Of a stretch of DNA of 64,000 bases, positions 48,022-63,100 are shown in pieces. The stretch lies in assembly GCA_040954595.2 (NCBI GenBank), contig CM082586.2, forward strand, positions 10,168,001-10,232,000. Direction: 5' to 3'. Both the position numbers and the translations under genes were made by a program. Below the pieces are notes generated by a model. That model did not search any database. It had not been told where the DNA came from and was given only the letters and a program-made list of their open reading frames with translations. Within the stretch, counting starts at the first letter, position 1; each line of letters opens with the position of its first letter. This DNA comes from Balanoglossus misakiensis. Taxonomy: Eukaryota > Hemichordata.

Positions 48022-51000
48022 GAAATTTTACAACTATCCGTCGATCTACAGAGTCTAGTGGAAAACGTTATTATGCGCATAGGCCTATATATGTGTTCTG
48101 CGCATCACAACAGAATTTTGTAAACAAACGAGGCTGTGTTTGGAAGCAACCATGGACATTTTAAAACTAACTCTCGATCTACAGAGTCTATAGTGGAAAA
48201 CTTTCTTATGCACATATGCCTATCTATGTGTTCTGCGCCTCACAACAGAATTCGGTAAATAAACGAGGCTGTTTGGAAGCAACCATGGAAATTTTACAAC
48301 TATCCGTCGATCTACAGAGTCTAGTGGAAAACGTTATTATGCGCATAGGCCTATATATGTGTTCTGCGCATCACAACAGAATTTTGTAAACAAACGAGGC
48401 TGTGTTTGGAAGCAACCATGGAAATTTTAGAACTATCTCTCGATCTACAGAGTCTAGTGGAAAACTTTATTATGCACATATGCCTATCTATGTGTTCTGC
48501 GCATCACAACAGAAATCGATAAATAAACGAGGCTGTTTGGAAGCAACCATGGAAATTTTACAACTATCCGTCGATCTACAGAGTCTGGTGGAAAACTTTC
48601 TTATGCGCATAGGCCTATTACGTGCTCTGCGCCTCACAACAGAATTCGGTAAATAAACGAGGCTGTTTGGAAGCAACCATGGACATTTTAGAACTATCCG
48701 TCGATCTACAGAGTCTAGTGGAAAAATGTCTTATGCGCATAGGCCTATCATGTGTTCTGTGCCTCACAACAGAAATCGGTAAATAAACGAGGCTGTTTGG
48801 AAGCAACCATGGAAATTGTACAACTATCCGTCGATCTACAGAGTCTGGTGGAAAACTTCCTTATGCGCATAGGCCTATCTATGTGTTATGCGCATCACAA
48901 CAGAAATCGGTAAATAAACGAGGCTGTATTTGGAAGCAACCATGAAATTTTACAACTATCCGTCGATCTACAGAGTCTGGTGGAAAACTTCCTTATGCGC
49001 ATAGACCTATTACGTGTTCTGCGCCTCACAACAGAATTCGGTAAATAAACGAGGCTGTTTGGAAGCAACCATGGACATTGTACAACTATCCGTCGATCTA
49101 CAAAGTCTAGTGGAAAACGTTCTTATGCGCATAGGCCTATCTATGTGTTATGCGCATCACAACAGAAATCGCTAAATAAACGAGGCTGTATTTGGAAGCA
49201 ACCATGAAATTTTACAACTATCCGTCGATCTACAGAGTCTAGTGGAAAAATGTCTCATGCGCATAGGCCTATCATGTGTTCTGCGCCTCACAACAGAAAT
49301 CGGTAAATAAACGAGGCTGTTTGGAAGCAACCATGGAAATTTTACAGCTATCCGTCGATCTACAGAGTCTAGTGGAAACGTTCTTATGCGCATAGGCCTA
49401 TATATGTGTTCTGCGCATCACAACAGAATTTTGTAAACAAACGAGGCTGTGTTTGGTAGCAACCATGGACATTTTAGAACTATCTCTCGATCTACAGAGT
49501 CTATAGTGGAAAACTTTCTTATGCACATATGCCTATCTATGTGTTCTGCGCCTCACAACAGAATTCGGTAAATAAACGAGGCTGTTTGGAAGCAACCATG
49601 GAAATTTTACAACTATCCGTCGATCTACAGAGTCTAGTGGAAAACGTTATTATGCGCATAGGCCTATATATGTGTTCTGCGCATCACAACAGAATTTTGT
49701 AAACAAACGAGGCTGTGTTTGGAAGCAACCATGGACATTTTAGAACTATCTCTCGATCTACAGAGTCTATAGTGGAAAACTTTCTTATGCACATATGCCT
49801 ATCTATGTGTTCTGCGCCTCACAACAGAATTCGGTAAATAAACGAGGCTGTTTGGAAGCAACCATGGAAATTTTACAACTATCCGTCGATCTACAGAGTC
49901 TAGTGGAAAACGTTATTATGCGCATAGGCCTATCTATGTGTTATGCGCATCACAACAGAAATCGGTAAATAAACGAGGCTGTATTTGGAAGCAACCATGA
50001 AATTTTACAACTATCCGTCGATCTACAGAGTCTGGTGGAAAACTTCCTTATGCGCATAGACCTATTACGTGTTCTGCGCCTCACAACAGAATTCGGTAAA
50101 TAAACGAGGCTGTTTGGAAGCAACCATGGACATTGTACAACTATCCGTCGATCTACACAGTCTAGTGGAAAACGTTCTTATGCGCATAGGCCTATCTATG
50201 TGTTATGCGCATCACAACAGAAATCGCTAAATAAACGAGGCTGTATTTGGAAGCAACCATGAAATTTTACAACTATCCGTCGATCTACAGAGTCTAGTGG
50301 AAAAATGTCTCATGCGCATAGGCCTATCATGTGTTCTGCGCCTCACAACAGAAATCGGTAAATAAACGAGGCTGTTTGGAAGCAACCATGGAAATTTTAC
50401 AGCTATCCGTCGATCTACAGAGTCTAGTGGAAACGTTCTTATGCGCATAGGCCTATATATGTGTTCTGCGCATCACAACAGAATTTTGTAAACAAACGAG
50501 GCTGTGTTTGGTAGCAACCATGGACATTTTAGAACTATCTCTCGATCTACAGAGTCTATAGTGGAAAACTTTCTTATGCACATATGCCTATCTATGTGTT
50601 CTGCGCCTCACAACAGAATTCGGTAAATAAACGAGGCTGTTTGGAAGCAACCATGGAAATTTTACAACTATCCGTCGATCTACAGAGTCTAGTGGAAAAC
50701 GTTATTATGCGCATAGGCCTATATATGTGTTCTGCGCATCACAACAGAATTTTGTAAACAAACGAGGCTGTGTTTGGAAGCAACCATGGACATTTTAGAA
50801 CTATCTCTCGATCTACAGAGTCTATAGTGGAAAACTTTCTTATGCACATATGCCTATCTATGTGTTCTGCGCCTCACAACAGAATTCGGTAAATAAACGA
50901 GGCTGTTTGGAAGCAACCATGGAAATTTTACAACTATCCGTCGATCTACAGAGTCTAGTGGAAAACGTTATTATGCGCATAGGCCTATATATGTGTTCTG

Positions 51001-54000
51001 CGCATCACAACAGAATTTTGTAAACAAACGAGGCTGTGTTTGGAAGCAACCATGGAAATTTTAGAACTATCTCTCGATCTACAGAGTCTAGTGGAAAACT
51101 TTATTATGCACATATGCCTATCTATGTGTTCTGCGCATCACAACAGAAATCGGTAAATAAACGAGGCTGTTTGGAAGCAACCATGGAAATTTTACAGCTA
51201 TCCGTCGATCTACAGAGTCTAGTGGAAACGTTCTTATGCGCATAGGCCTATATATGTGTTCTGCGCATCACAACAGAATTTTGTAAACAAACGAGGCTGT
51301 GTTTGGTAGCAACCATGGACATTTTAGAACTATCTCTCGATCTACAGAGTCTATAGTGGAAAACTTTCTTATGCACATATGCCTATCTATGTGTTCTGCG
51401 CCTCACAACAGAATTCGGTAAATAAACGAGGCTGTTTGGAAGCAACCATGGAAATTTTACAACTATCCGTCGATCTACAGAGTCTAGTGGAAAACGTTAT
51501 TATGCGCATAGGCCTATATATGTGTTCTGCGCATCACAACAGAATTTTGTAAACAAACGAGGCTGTGTTTGGAAGCAACCATGGAAATTTTAGAACTATC
51601 TCTCCATCTACAGAGTCTAGTGGAAAACTTTATTATGCACATATGCCTATCTATGTGTTCTGCGCATCACAACAGAAATCGGTAAATAAACGAGGCTGTT
51701 TGGAAGCAACCATGGAAATTTTACAACTATCCGTCGATCTACAGAGTCTGGTGGAAAACTTTCTTATGCGCATAGGCCTATTACGTGCTCTGCGCCTCAC
51801 AACAGAATTCGGTAAATAAACGAGGCTGTTTGGAAGCAATCATGGAAATTTTAGAACTATCCGTCGATCTACAGAGTCTAGTGGGAAACTTTCTTATGCG
51901 CATAGGCATATGTATGTGTTCAGCGCATCACAACAGAATTTTATAAATGAACGAGGCTGTGTTTGGAAACAACCATGGAAATTTTACAACTATCCGTCGA
52001 TCTACGGAGTCTGGTGGAAAACTTTCTTATGCGCATAGGCCTATCATGTGTTCTGCGCCTCACAACAGAAATCGGTAAATAAACGAGGCTGTTTGGAAGC
52101 AACCATGGAAATTGTACAACTATCCGTCGATCTACATAGTCTAGTGGAAAACGTTCTTATGCGCATAGGCCTATCTATGTGTTATGCGCATCACAACAGA
52201 AATCGGTAAATAAACGAGGCTGTATTTGGAAGCAATCATGAAATTTTACAACTATCCGTCGATCTACAGAGTCTGGTGGAAAACTTCCTTATGCGCATAG
52301 ACCTATTACGTGTTCTGCGCCTCACAACAGAATTCGGTAAATAAACGATGCTGTTTGGAAGCAACCATGGAAATTGTACAACTATCCGTCGATCTACAGA
52401 GTCTAGTGGAAAACGTTCTTATGCGCATAGGCCTATCTATGTGTTATGCGCATCACAACAGAAATCGGTAAATAAACGAGGCTGTGTTTGGAAGCAACCA
52501 TGGACATTTTAGAACTATCTCTCGATCTACAGAGTCTATAGTGGAAAACTTTCTTATGCACATATGCCTATCTATGTGTTCTGCGCCTCACAACAGAAAT
52601 CGGTAAATAAACGAGGCTGTTTAAAAGCAACCATGGAAATTTTACAGCTATCCGTCGATCTACAGAGTCTAGTGGAAACGTTCTTATGCGCATAGGCCTA
52701 TATATGTGTTCTGCGCATCACAACAGAATTTTGTGAACAAACGAGGCTGTGTTTGGAAGCAACCATGGACATTTTAGAACTATCTCTCGATCTACAGAGT
52801 CTATAGTGGAAAACTTTCTTATGCACATATGCCTATCTATGTGTTCTGCGCCTCACAACAGAAATCGGTAAATAAACGAGGCTGTATTTGGAAGCAACCA
52901 TGTAAATTTTACAACTATCCGTCGATCTACAGAGTCTGGTGGAAAACTTTCTTATGCGCATAGGCCTATTACGTGTTCTGCGCCTCACAACAGAAATCGG
53001 TAAATAAACGAGGCTGTTTGGAAGCAACCATGTAAATTTTAGAACTATCCGTCGATCTACAGAGTCTAGTGGAAAAACGTTCATGTGCGCATAGGCCTAT
53101 CATGTGTTATGCACATCACAACAGAATTTTGTAAACAAACGAGGCTTTGTTTGGAAGCAACAATGGAAATTTTAGAACTATCTGTCGATCTACGGAGTAT
53201 AGTGGAAAACATTCATATGCGCATAGGCCTATATATGTGTTCTGCGCATCACAACAGAATTTTGTAAACAATCGAGGATGTGTTTGGAAGCAATCATGGA
53301 AATTTTAGAACTATCCGTCGATCTACAGAGTCTAGTGGGAAACTTTCTTATGCGCATAGGCATATGTATGTGTTCTGCGCATCACAACAGAAATCGGTAA
53401 ATAAACGAGGCTGTTTGGAAGCAACCATGGAAATTTTACAACTATCCGTCGATCTACAGAGTCTGGTGGAAAACTTTCTTATGCGCATAGGCCTATTACG
53501 TGCTCTGCGCCTCACAACAGAATTCGGTAAATAAACGAGGCTGTTTGGAAGCAACCATGGAACTTTTAGAACTATCCGTCGATCTACAGAGTCTAGTGGA
53601 AAAATGTCTTATGCGCATAGGCCTATCATGTGTTCTGTGCCTCACAACAGAAATCGGTAAATAAACGAGGCTGTTTGGAAGCAACCATGGAAATTGTACA
53701 ACTATCCGTCGATCTACAGAGTCTAGTGGAAAACGTTCTTATGCGCATAGGCCTATCTATGTGTTATGCGCATCACAACAGAAATCGGTAAATAAACGAG
53801 GCTGTATTTGGAAGCAACCATGAAATTTTACAACTATCCGTCGATCTACAGAGTCTGGTGGAAAACTTCCTTATGCGCATAGACCTATTACGTGTTCTGC
53901 GCCTCACAACAGAATTCGGTAAATAAACGAGGCTGTTTGGAAGCAACCATGGACATTGTACAACTATCCGTCGATCTACAAAGTCTAGTGGAAAACGTTC

Positions 54001-57000
54001 TTATGCGCATAGGCCTATCTATGTGTTATGCGCATCACAACAGAAATCGCTAAATAAACGAGGCTGTATTTGGAAGCAACAATGAAATTTTACAACTATC
54101 CGTCGATCTACAGAGTCTAGTGGAAAAATGTCTCATGCGCATAGGCCTATCATGTGTTCTGCGCCTCACAACAGAATTCGGTAAATAAACGAGGCTGTTT
54201 GGAAGCAACCATGGAAATTTTACAACTATCCGTCGATCTACAGAGTCTAGTGGAAAACGTTATTATGCGCATAGGCCTATATATGTGTTCTGCGCATCAC
54301 AACAGAATTTTGTAAACAAACGAGGCTGTGTTTGGAAGCAACCATGGACATTTTAGAACTAACTCTCGATCTACAGAGTCTATAGTGGAAAACTTTCTTA
54401 TGCACATATGCCTATCTATGTGTTCTGCGCCTCACAACAGAATTCGGTAAATAAACGAGGCTGTTTGGAAGCAACCATGGAAATTTTACAACTATCCGTC
54501 GATCTACAGAGTCTGGTGGAAAACTTTCTTATGCGCATAGGCCTATTACGTGCTCTGCGCCTCACAACAGAATTCGGTAAATAAACGAGGCTGTTTGGAA
54601 GCAACCATGGAACTTTTAGAACTATCCGTCGATCTACAGAGTCTAGTGGAAAAATGTCTTATGCGCATAGGCCTATCATGTGTTCTGTGCCTCACAACAG
54701 AAATCGGTAAATAAACCAGGCTGTTTGGAAGCAACCATGGAAATTGTACAACTATCCGTCGATCTACAGAGTCTAGTGGAAAACGTTCTTATGCGCATAG
54801 GCCTATCTATGTGTTATGCGCATCACAACAGAAATCGGTAAATAAACGAGGCTGTATTTGGAAGCAACCATGAAATTTTACAACTATCCGTCGATCTACA
54901 GAGTCTGGTGGAAAACTTCCTTATGCGCATAGACCTATTACGTGTTCTGCGCCTCACAACAGAATTCGGTAAATAAACGAGGCTGTTTGGAAGCAACCAT
55001 GGACATTGTACAACTATCCGTCGATCTACAAAGTCTAGTGGAAAACGTTCTTATGCGCATAGGCCTATCTATGTGTTATGCGCATCACAACAGAAATCGC
55101 TAAATAAACGAGGCTGTATTTGGAAGCAACAATGAAATTTTACAACTATCCGTCGATCTACAGAGTCTAGTGGAAAAATGTCTCATGCGCATAGGCCTAT
55201 CATGTGTTCTGCGCCTCACAACAGAATTCGGTAAATAAACGAGGCTGTTTGGAAGCAACCATGGAAATTTTACAACTATCCGTCGATCTACAGAGTCTAG
55301 TGGAAAACGTTATTATGCGCATAGGCCTATATATGTGTTCTGCGCATCACAACAGAATTTTGTAAACAAACGAGGCTGTGTTTGGAAGCAACCATGGACA
55401 TTTTAGAACTAACTCTCGATCTACAGAGTCTATAGTGGAAAACTTTCTTATGCACATATGCCTATCTATGTGTTCTGCGCCTCACAACAGAATTCGGTAA
55501 ATAAACGAGGCTGTTTGGAAGCAACCATGGAAATTTTACAACTATCCGTCGATCTACAGAGTCTAGTGGAAAACGTTATTATGCGCATAGGCCTATATAT
55601 GTGTTCTGCGCATCACAACAGAATTTTGTAAACAAACGAGGCTGTGTTTGGAAGCAACCATGGAAATTTTAGAACTATCTCTCGATCTACAGAGTCTAGT
55701 GGAAAACTTTATTATGCACATATGCCTATCTATGTGTTCTGCGCATCACAACAGAAATCGGTAAATAAACGAGGCTGTTTGGAAGCAACCATGGAAATTT
55801 TACAACTATCCGTCGATCTACAGAGTCTGGTGGAAAACTTTCTTATGCGCATAGGCCTATTACGTGCTCTGCGCCTCACAACAGAATTCGGTAAATAAAC
55901 GAGGCTGTTTGGAAGCAACCATGGAAATTTTAGAACTATCCGTCGATCTACAGAGTCTAGTGGAAAAATGTCTTATGCGCATAGGCCTATCATGTGTTCT
56001 GTGCCTCACAACAGAAATCGGTAAATAAACGAGGCTGTTTGGAAGCAACCATGGAAATTGTACAACTATCCGTCGATCTACAGAGTCTGGTGGAAAACTT
56101 CCTTATGCGCATAGGCCTATCTATGTGTTATGCGCATCACAACAGAAATCGGTAAATAAACGAGGCTGTATTTGGAAGCAACCATGAAATTTTACAACTA
56201 TCCGTCGATCTACAGAGTCTGGTGGAAAACTTCCTTATGCGCATAGACCTATTACGTGTTCTGCGCCTCACAACAGAATTCGGTAAATAAACGAGGCTGT
56301 TTGGAAGCAACCATGGACATTGTACAACTATCCGTCGATCTACAAAGTCTAGTGGAAAACGTTCTTATGCGCATAGGCCTATCTATGTGTTATGCGCATC
56401 ACAACACAAATCGCTAAATAAACGAGGCTGTATTTGGAAGCAACCATGAAATTTTACAACTATCCGTCGATCTACAGAGTCTAGTGGAAAAATGTCTCAT
56501 GCGCATAGGCCTATCATGTGTTCTGCGCCTCACAACAGAAATCGGTAAATAAACGAGGCTGTTTGGAAGCAACCATGGAAATTTTACAGCTATCCGTCGA
56601 TCTACAGAGTCTAGTGGAAACGTTCTTATGCGCATAGGCCTATATATGTGTTCTGCGCATCACAACAGAATTTTGTAAACAAACGAGGCTGTGTTTGGTA
56701 GCAACCATGGACATTTTAGAACTATCTCTCGATCTACAGAGTCTATAGTGGAAAACTTTCTTATGCACATATGCCTATCTTTGTGTTCTGCGCCTCACAA
56801 CAGAATTCGGTAAATAAACGAGGCTGTTTGGAAGCAACCATGGAAATTTTACAACTATCCGTCGATCTACAGAGTCTAGTGGAAAACGTTATTATGCGCA
56901 TAGGCCTATATATGTGTTCTGCGCATCACAACAGAATTTTGTAAACAAACGAGGCTGTGTTTGGAAGCAACCATGGACATTTTAGAACTATCTCTCGATC

Positions 57001-59779
57001 TACAGAGTCTATAGTGGAAAACTTTCTTATGCACATATGCCTATCTATGTGTTCTGCGCCTCACAACAGAATTCGGTAAATAAACGAGGCTGTTTGGAAG
57101 CAACCATGGAAATTTTACAACTATCCGTCGATCTACAGAGTCTAGTGGAAAACGTTATTATGCGCATAGGCCTATCTATGTGTTATGCGCATCACAACAG
57201 AAATCGGTAAATAAACGAGGCTGTATTTGGAAGCAACCATGAAATTTTACAACTATCCGTCGATCTACAGAGTCTGGTGGAAAACTTCCTTATGCGCATA
57301 GACCTATTACGTGTTCTGCGCCTCACAACAGAATTCGGTAAATAAACGAGGCTGTTTGGAAGCAACCATGGACATTGTACAACTATCCGTCGATCTACAC
57401 AGTCTAGTGGAAAACGTTCTTATGCGCATAGGCCTATCTATGTGTTATGCGCATCACAACAGAAATCGCTAAATAAACGAGGCTGTATTTGGAAGCAACC
57501 ATGAAATTTTACAACTATCCGTCGATCTACAGAGTCTAGTGGAAAAATGTCTCATGCGCATAGGCCTATCATGTGTTCTGCGCCTCACAACAGAAATCGG
57601 TAAATAAACGAGGCTGTTTGGAAGCAACCATGGAAATTTTACAGCTATCCGTCGATCTACAGAGTCTAGTGGAAACGTTCTTATGCGCATAGGCCTATAT
57701 ATGTGTTCTGCGCATCACAACAGAATTTTGTAAACAAACGAGGCTGTGTTTGGTAGCAACCATGGACATTTTAGAACTATCTCTCGATCTACAGAGTCTA
57801 TAGTGGAAAACTTTCTTATGCACATATGCCTATCTATGTGTTCTGCGCCTCACAACAGAATTCGGTAAATAAACGAGGCTGTTTGGAAGCAACCATGGAA
57901 ATTTTACAACTATCCGTCGATCTACAGAGTCTAGTGGAAAACGTTATTATGCGCATAGGCCTATATATGTGTTCTGCGCATCACAACAGAATTTTGTAAA
58001 CAAACGAGGCTGTGTTTGGAAGCAACCATGGACATTTTAGAACTATCTCTCGATCTACAGAGTCTATAGTGGAAAACTTTCTTATGCACATATGCCTATC
58101 TATGTGTTCTGCGCCTCACAACAGAATTCGGTAAATAAACGAGGCTGTTTGGAAGCAACCATGGAAATTTTACAACTATCCGTCGATCTACAGAGTCTAG
58201 TGGAAAACGTTATTATGCGCATAGGCCTATATATGTGTTCTGCGCATCACAACAGAATTTTGTAAACAAACGAGGCTGTGTTTGGAAGCAACCATGGAAA
58301 TTTTAGAACTATCTCTCGATCTACAGAGTCTAGTGGAAAACTTTATTATGCACATATGCCTATCTATGTGTTCTGCGCATCACAACAGAAATCGGTAAAT
58401 AAACGAGGCTGTTTGGAAGCAACCATGGAAATTTTACAGCTATCCGTCGATCTACAGAGTCTAGTGGAAACGTTCTTATGCGCATAGGCCTATATATGTG
58501 TTCTGCGCATCACAACAGAATTTTGTAAACAAACGAGGCTGTGTTTGGTAGCAACCATGGACATTTTAGAACTATCTCTCGATCTACAGAGTCTATAGTG
58601 GAAAACTTTCTTATGCACATATGCCTATCTATGTGTTCTGCGCCTCACAACAGAATTCGGTAAATAAACGAGGCTGTTTGGAAGCAACCATGGAAATTTT
58701 ACAACTATCCGTCGATCTACAGAGTCTAGTGGAAAACGTTATTATGCGCATAGGCCTATATATGTGTTCTGCGCATCACAACAGAATTTTGTAAACAAAC
58801 GAGGCTGTGTTTGGAAGCAACCATGGAAATTTTAGAACTATCTCTCCATCTACAGAGTCTAGTGGAAAACTTTATTATGCACATATGCCTATCTATGTGT
58901 TCTGCGCATCACAACAGAAATCGGTAAATAAACGAGGCTGTTTGGAAGCAACCATGGAAATTTTACAACTATCCGTCGATCTACAGAGTCTGGTGGAAAA
59001 CTTTCTTATGCGCATAGGCCTATTACGTGCTCTGCGCCTCACAACAGAATTCGGTAAATAAACGAGGCTGTTTGGAAGCAATCATGGAAATTTTAGAACT
59101 ATCCGTCGATCTACAGAGTCTAGTGGGAAACTTTCTTATGCGCATAGGCATATGTATGTGTTCAGCGCATCACAACAGAATTTTATAAATGAACGAGGCT
59201 GTGTTTGGAAACAACCATGGAAATTTTACAACTATCCGTCGATCTACGGAGTCTGGTGGAAAACTTTCTTATGCGCATAGGCCTATCATGTGTTCTGCGC
59301 CTCACAACAGAAATCGGTAAATAAACGAGGCTGTTTGGAAGCAACCATGGAAATTGTACAACTATCCGTCGATCTACATAGTCTAGTGGAAAACGTTCTT
59401 ATGCGCATAGGCCTATCTATGTGTTATGCGCATCACAACAGAAATCGGTAAATAAACGAGGCTGTATTTGGAAGCAATCATGAAATTTTACAACTATCCG
59501 TCGATCTACAGAGTCTGGTGGAAAACTTCCTTATGCGCATAGACCTATTACGTGTTCTGCGCCTCACAACAGAATTCGGTAAATAAACGATGCTGTTTGG
59601 AAGCAACCATGGAAATTGTACAACTATCCGTCGATCTACAGAGTCTAGTGGAAAACGTTCTTATGCGCATAGGCCTATCTATGTGTTATGCGCATCACAA
59701 CAGAAATCGGTAAATAAACGAGGCTGTGTTTGGAAGCAACCATGGACATTTTAGAACTATCTCTCGATCTACAGAGTCT
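48022..59779. repeat. 4.5-kb segment duplicated at 7,242-bp offset
   Basis: Positions 48022-52537 match 55264-59779. Landmarks at 48402, 49172, 50227, 51036 and 51565 all recur exactly 7,242 bp later, including the private CTCTCCATC variant near 51602 and 58845. I saw at least five single-base differences, for example G at 49165 against C at 56407. At 59779 the second copy drops one 133-bp monomer, then continues at offset 7,109 to about 52860/59970, sharing the rare TTTTGTGAACAAACG. Confidence 0.88.
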
Positions 59780-60123
59780 AGTGGAAACGTTCTTATGCGC
59801 ATAGGCCTATATATGTGTTCTGCGCATCACAACAGAATTTTGTGAACAAACGAGGCTGTGTTTGGAAGCAACCATGGACATTTTAGAACTATCTCTCGAT
59901 CTACAGAGTCTATAGTGGAAAACTTTCTTATGCACATATGCCTATCTATGTGTTCTGCGCCTCACAACAGAATTCGGTAAATAAACGAGGCTGTTTGGAA
60001 GCAACCATGGAAATTTTACAACTATCCGTCGATCTACAGAGTCTAGTGGAAAACGTTATTATGCGCATAGGCCTATATATGTGTTCTGCGCATCACAACA
60101 GAATTTTGTAAACAAACGAGGCT

Positions 60124-63100
60124 GTGTTTGGAAGCAACCATGGAAATTTTAGAACTATCTCTCGATCTACAGAGTCTAGTGGAAAACTTTATTATGCACA
60201 TATGCCTATATATGTGTTCTGCGCATCACAACAGAAATCGGTAAATAAACGAGGCTGTTTGGAAGCAACCATGGAAATTTTACAACTATCCGTCGATCTA
60301 CAGAGTCTGGTGGAAAACTTTCTTATGCGCATAGGCCTATTACGTGCTCTGCGCCTCACAACAGAATTCGGTAAATAAACGAGGCTGTTTGGAAGCAACC
60401 ATGGAAATTTTACAACTATCCGTCGATCTACAGAGTCTAGTGGAAAAATGTCTTATGCGCATAGGCCTATCATGTGTTCTGTGCCTCACAACAGAAATCG
60501 GTAAATAAACGAGGCTGTTTGGAAGCAACCATGGAAATTGTACAACTATCCGTCGATCTACAGAGTCTAGTGGAAAACGTTCTTATGCGCATAGGCCTAT
60601 CTATGTGTTATGCGCATCACAACAGAAATCGGTAAATAAACGAGGCTGTATTTGGAAGCAACCATGGAAATTGTACAACTATCCATCGATCTACAGAGTC
60701 TATAGTGGAAAACTTTCTTATGCACATATGCCTATCTATGTGTTCTGCGCCTCACAACAGAAATCGGTAAATAAACGAGGCTGTTTAAAAGCAACCATGG
60801 AAATTTTACAGCTATCCGTCGATCTACAGAGTCTAGTGGAAACGTTCTTATGCGCATAGGCCTATATATGTGTTCTGCGCATCACAACAGAATTTTGTAA
60901 ACAAACGAGGCTGTGTTTGGAAGCAACCATGGACATTTTAGAACTATCTCTCGATCTACAGAGTCTATAGTGGAAAACTTTCTTATGCACATATGCCTAT
61001 ATATGTGTTCTGCGCATCACAACAGAATTTTGTAAACAAACGAGGCTGTGTTTGGTAGCAACCATGGACATTTTAGAACTATCTCTCGATCTACAGAGTC
61101 TATAGTGGAAAACTTTCTTATGCACATATGCCTATCTATGTGTTCTGCGCCTCACAACAGAATTCGGTAAATAAACGAGGCTGTTTGGAAGCAACCATGG
61201 AAATTTTACAACTATCCGTCGATCTACAGAGTCTAGTGGAAAACGTTATTATGCGCATAGGCCTATATATGTGTTCTGCGCATCACAACAGAATTTTGTA
61301 AACAAACGAGGCTGTGTTTGGAAGCAACCATGGAAATTTTAGAACTATCTCTCGATCTACAGAGTCTAGTGGAAAACTTTATTATGCACATATGCCTATC
61401 TATGTGTTCTGCGCATCACAACAGAAATCGGTAAATAAACGAGGCTGTTTGGAAGCAACCATGGAAATTTTACAACTATCCGTCGATCTACAGAGTCTGG
61501 TGGAAAACTTTCTTATGCGCATAGGCCTATTACGTGCTCTGCGCCTCACAACAGAATTCGGTAAATAAACGAGGCTGTTTGGAAGCAACCATGGAAATTT
61601 TAGAACTATCCGTCGATCTACAGAGTCTAGTGGAAAAATGTCTTATGCGCATAGGCCTATCATGTGTTCTGTGCCTCACAACAGAAATCGGTAAATAAAC
61701 GAGGCTGTTTGGAAGCAACCATGGAAATTGTACAACTATCCGTCGATCTACAGAGTCTAGTGGAAAACGTTCTTATGCGCATAGGCCTATCTATGTGTTA
61801 TGCGCATCACAACAGAAATCGGTAAATAAACGAGGCTGTATTTGGAAGCAACCATGAAATTTTACAACTATCCGTCGATCTACAGAGTCTGGTGGAAAAC
61901 TTCCTTATGCGCATAGACCTATTACGTGTTCTGCGCCTCACAACAGAATTCGGTAAATAAACGAGGCTGTTTGGAAGCAACCATGGACATTGTACAACTA
62001 TCCGTCGATCTACAAAGTCTAGTGGAAAACGTTCTTATGCGCATAGGCCTATCTATGTGTTATGCGCATCACAACAGAAATCGCTAAATAAACGAGGCTG
62101 TATTTGGAAGCAACCATGAAATTTTACAACTATCCGTCGATCTACAGAGTCTAGTGGAAAAATGTCTCATGCGCATAGGCATATCATGTGTTCTGCGCCT
62201 CACAACAGAAATCGGTAAATAAACGAGGCTGTTTGGAAGCAACCATGGAAATTTTACAGCTATCCGTCGATCTACAGAGTCTAGTGGAAACGTTCTTATG
62301 CGCATAGGCCTATATATGTGTTCTGCGCATCACAACAGAATTTTGTAAACAAACGAGGCTGTGTTTGGTAGCAACCATGGACATTTTAGAACTATCTCTC
62401 GATCTACAGAGTCTATAGTGGAAAACTTTCTTATGCACATATGCCTATCTATGTGTTCTGCGCCTCACAACAGAATTCGGTAAATAAACGAGGCTGTTTG
62501 GAAGCAACCATGGAAATTTTACAACTATCCGTCGATCTACAGAGTCTAGTGGAAAACGTTATTATGCGCATAGGCCTATATATGTGTTCTGCGCATCACA
62601 ACAGAATTTTGTAAACAAACGAGGCTGTGTTTGGAAGCAGCCATGGACATTTTAGAACTATCTCTCGATCTACAGAGTCTATAGTGGAAAACTTTCTTAT
62701 GCACATATGCCTATCTATGTGTTCTGCGCCTCACAACAGAATTCGGTAAATAAACGAGGCTGTTTGGAAGCAACCATGGAAATTTTACAACTATCCGTCG
62801 ATCTACAGAGTCTAGTGGAAAACGTTATTATGCGCATAGGCCTATATATGTGTTCTGCGCATCACAACAGAATTTTGTAAACAAACGAGGCTGTGTTTGG
62901 AAGCAACCATGGAAATTTTAGAACTATCTCTCGATCTACAGAGTCTAGTGGAAAACTTTATTATGCACATATGCCTATCTATGTGTTCTGCGCATCACAA
63001 CAGAAATCGGTAAATAAACGAGGCTGTTTGGAAGCAACCATGGAAATTTTACAACTATCCGTCGATCTACAGAGTCTGGTGGAAAACTTTCTTATGCGCA

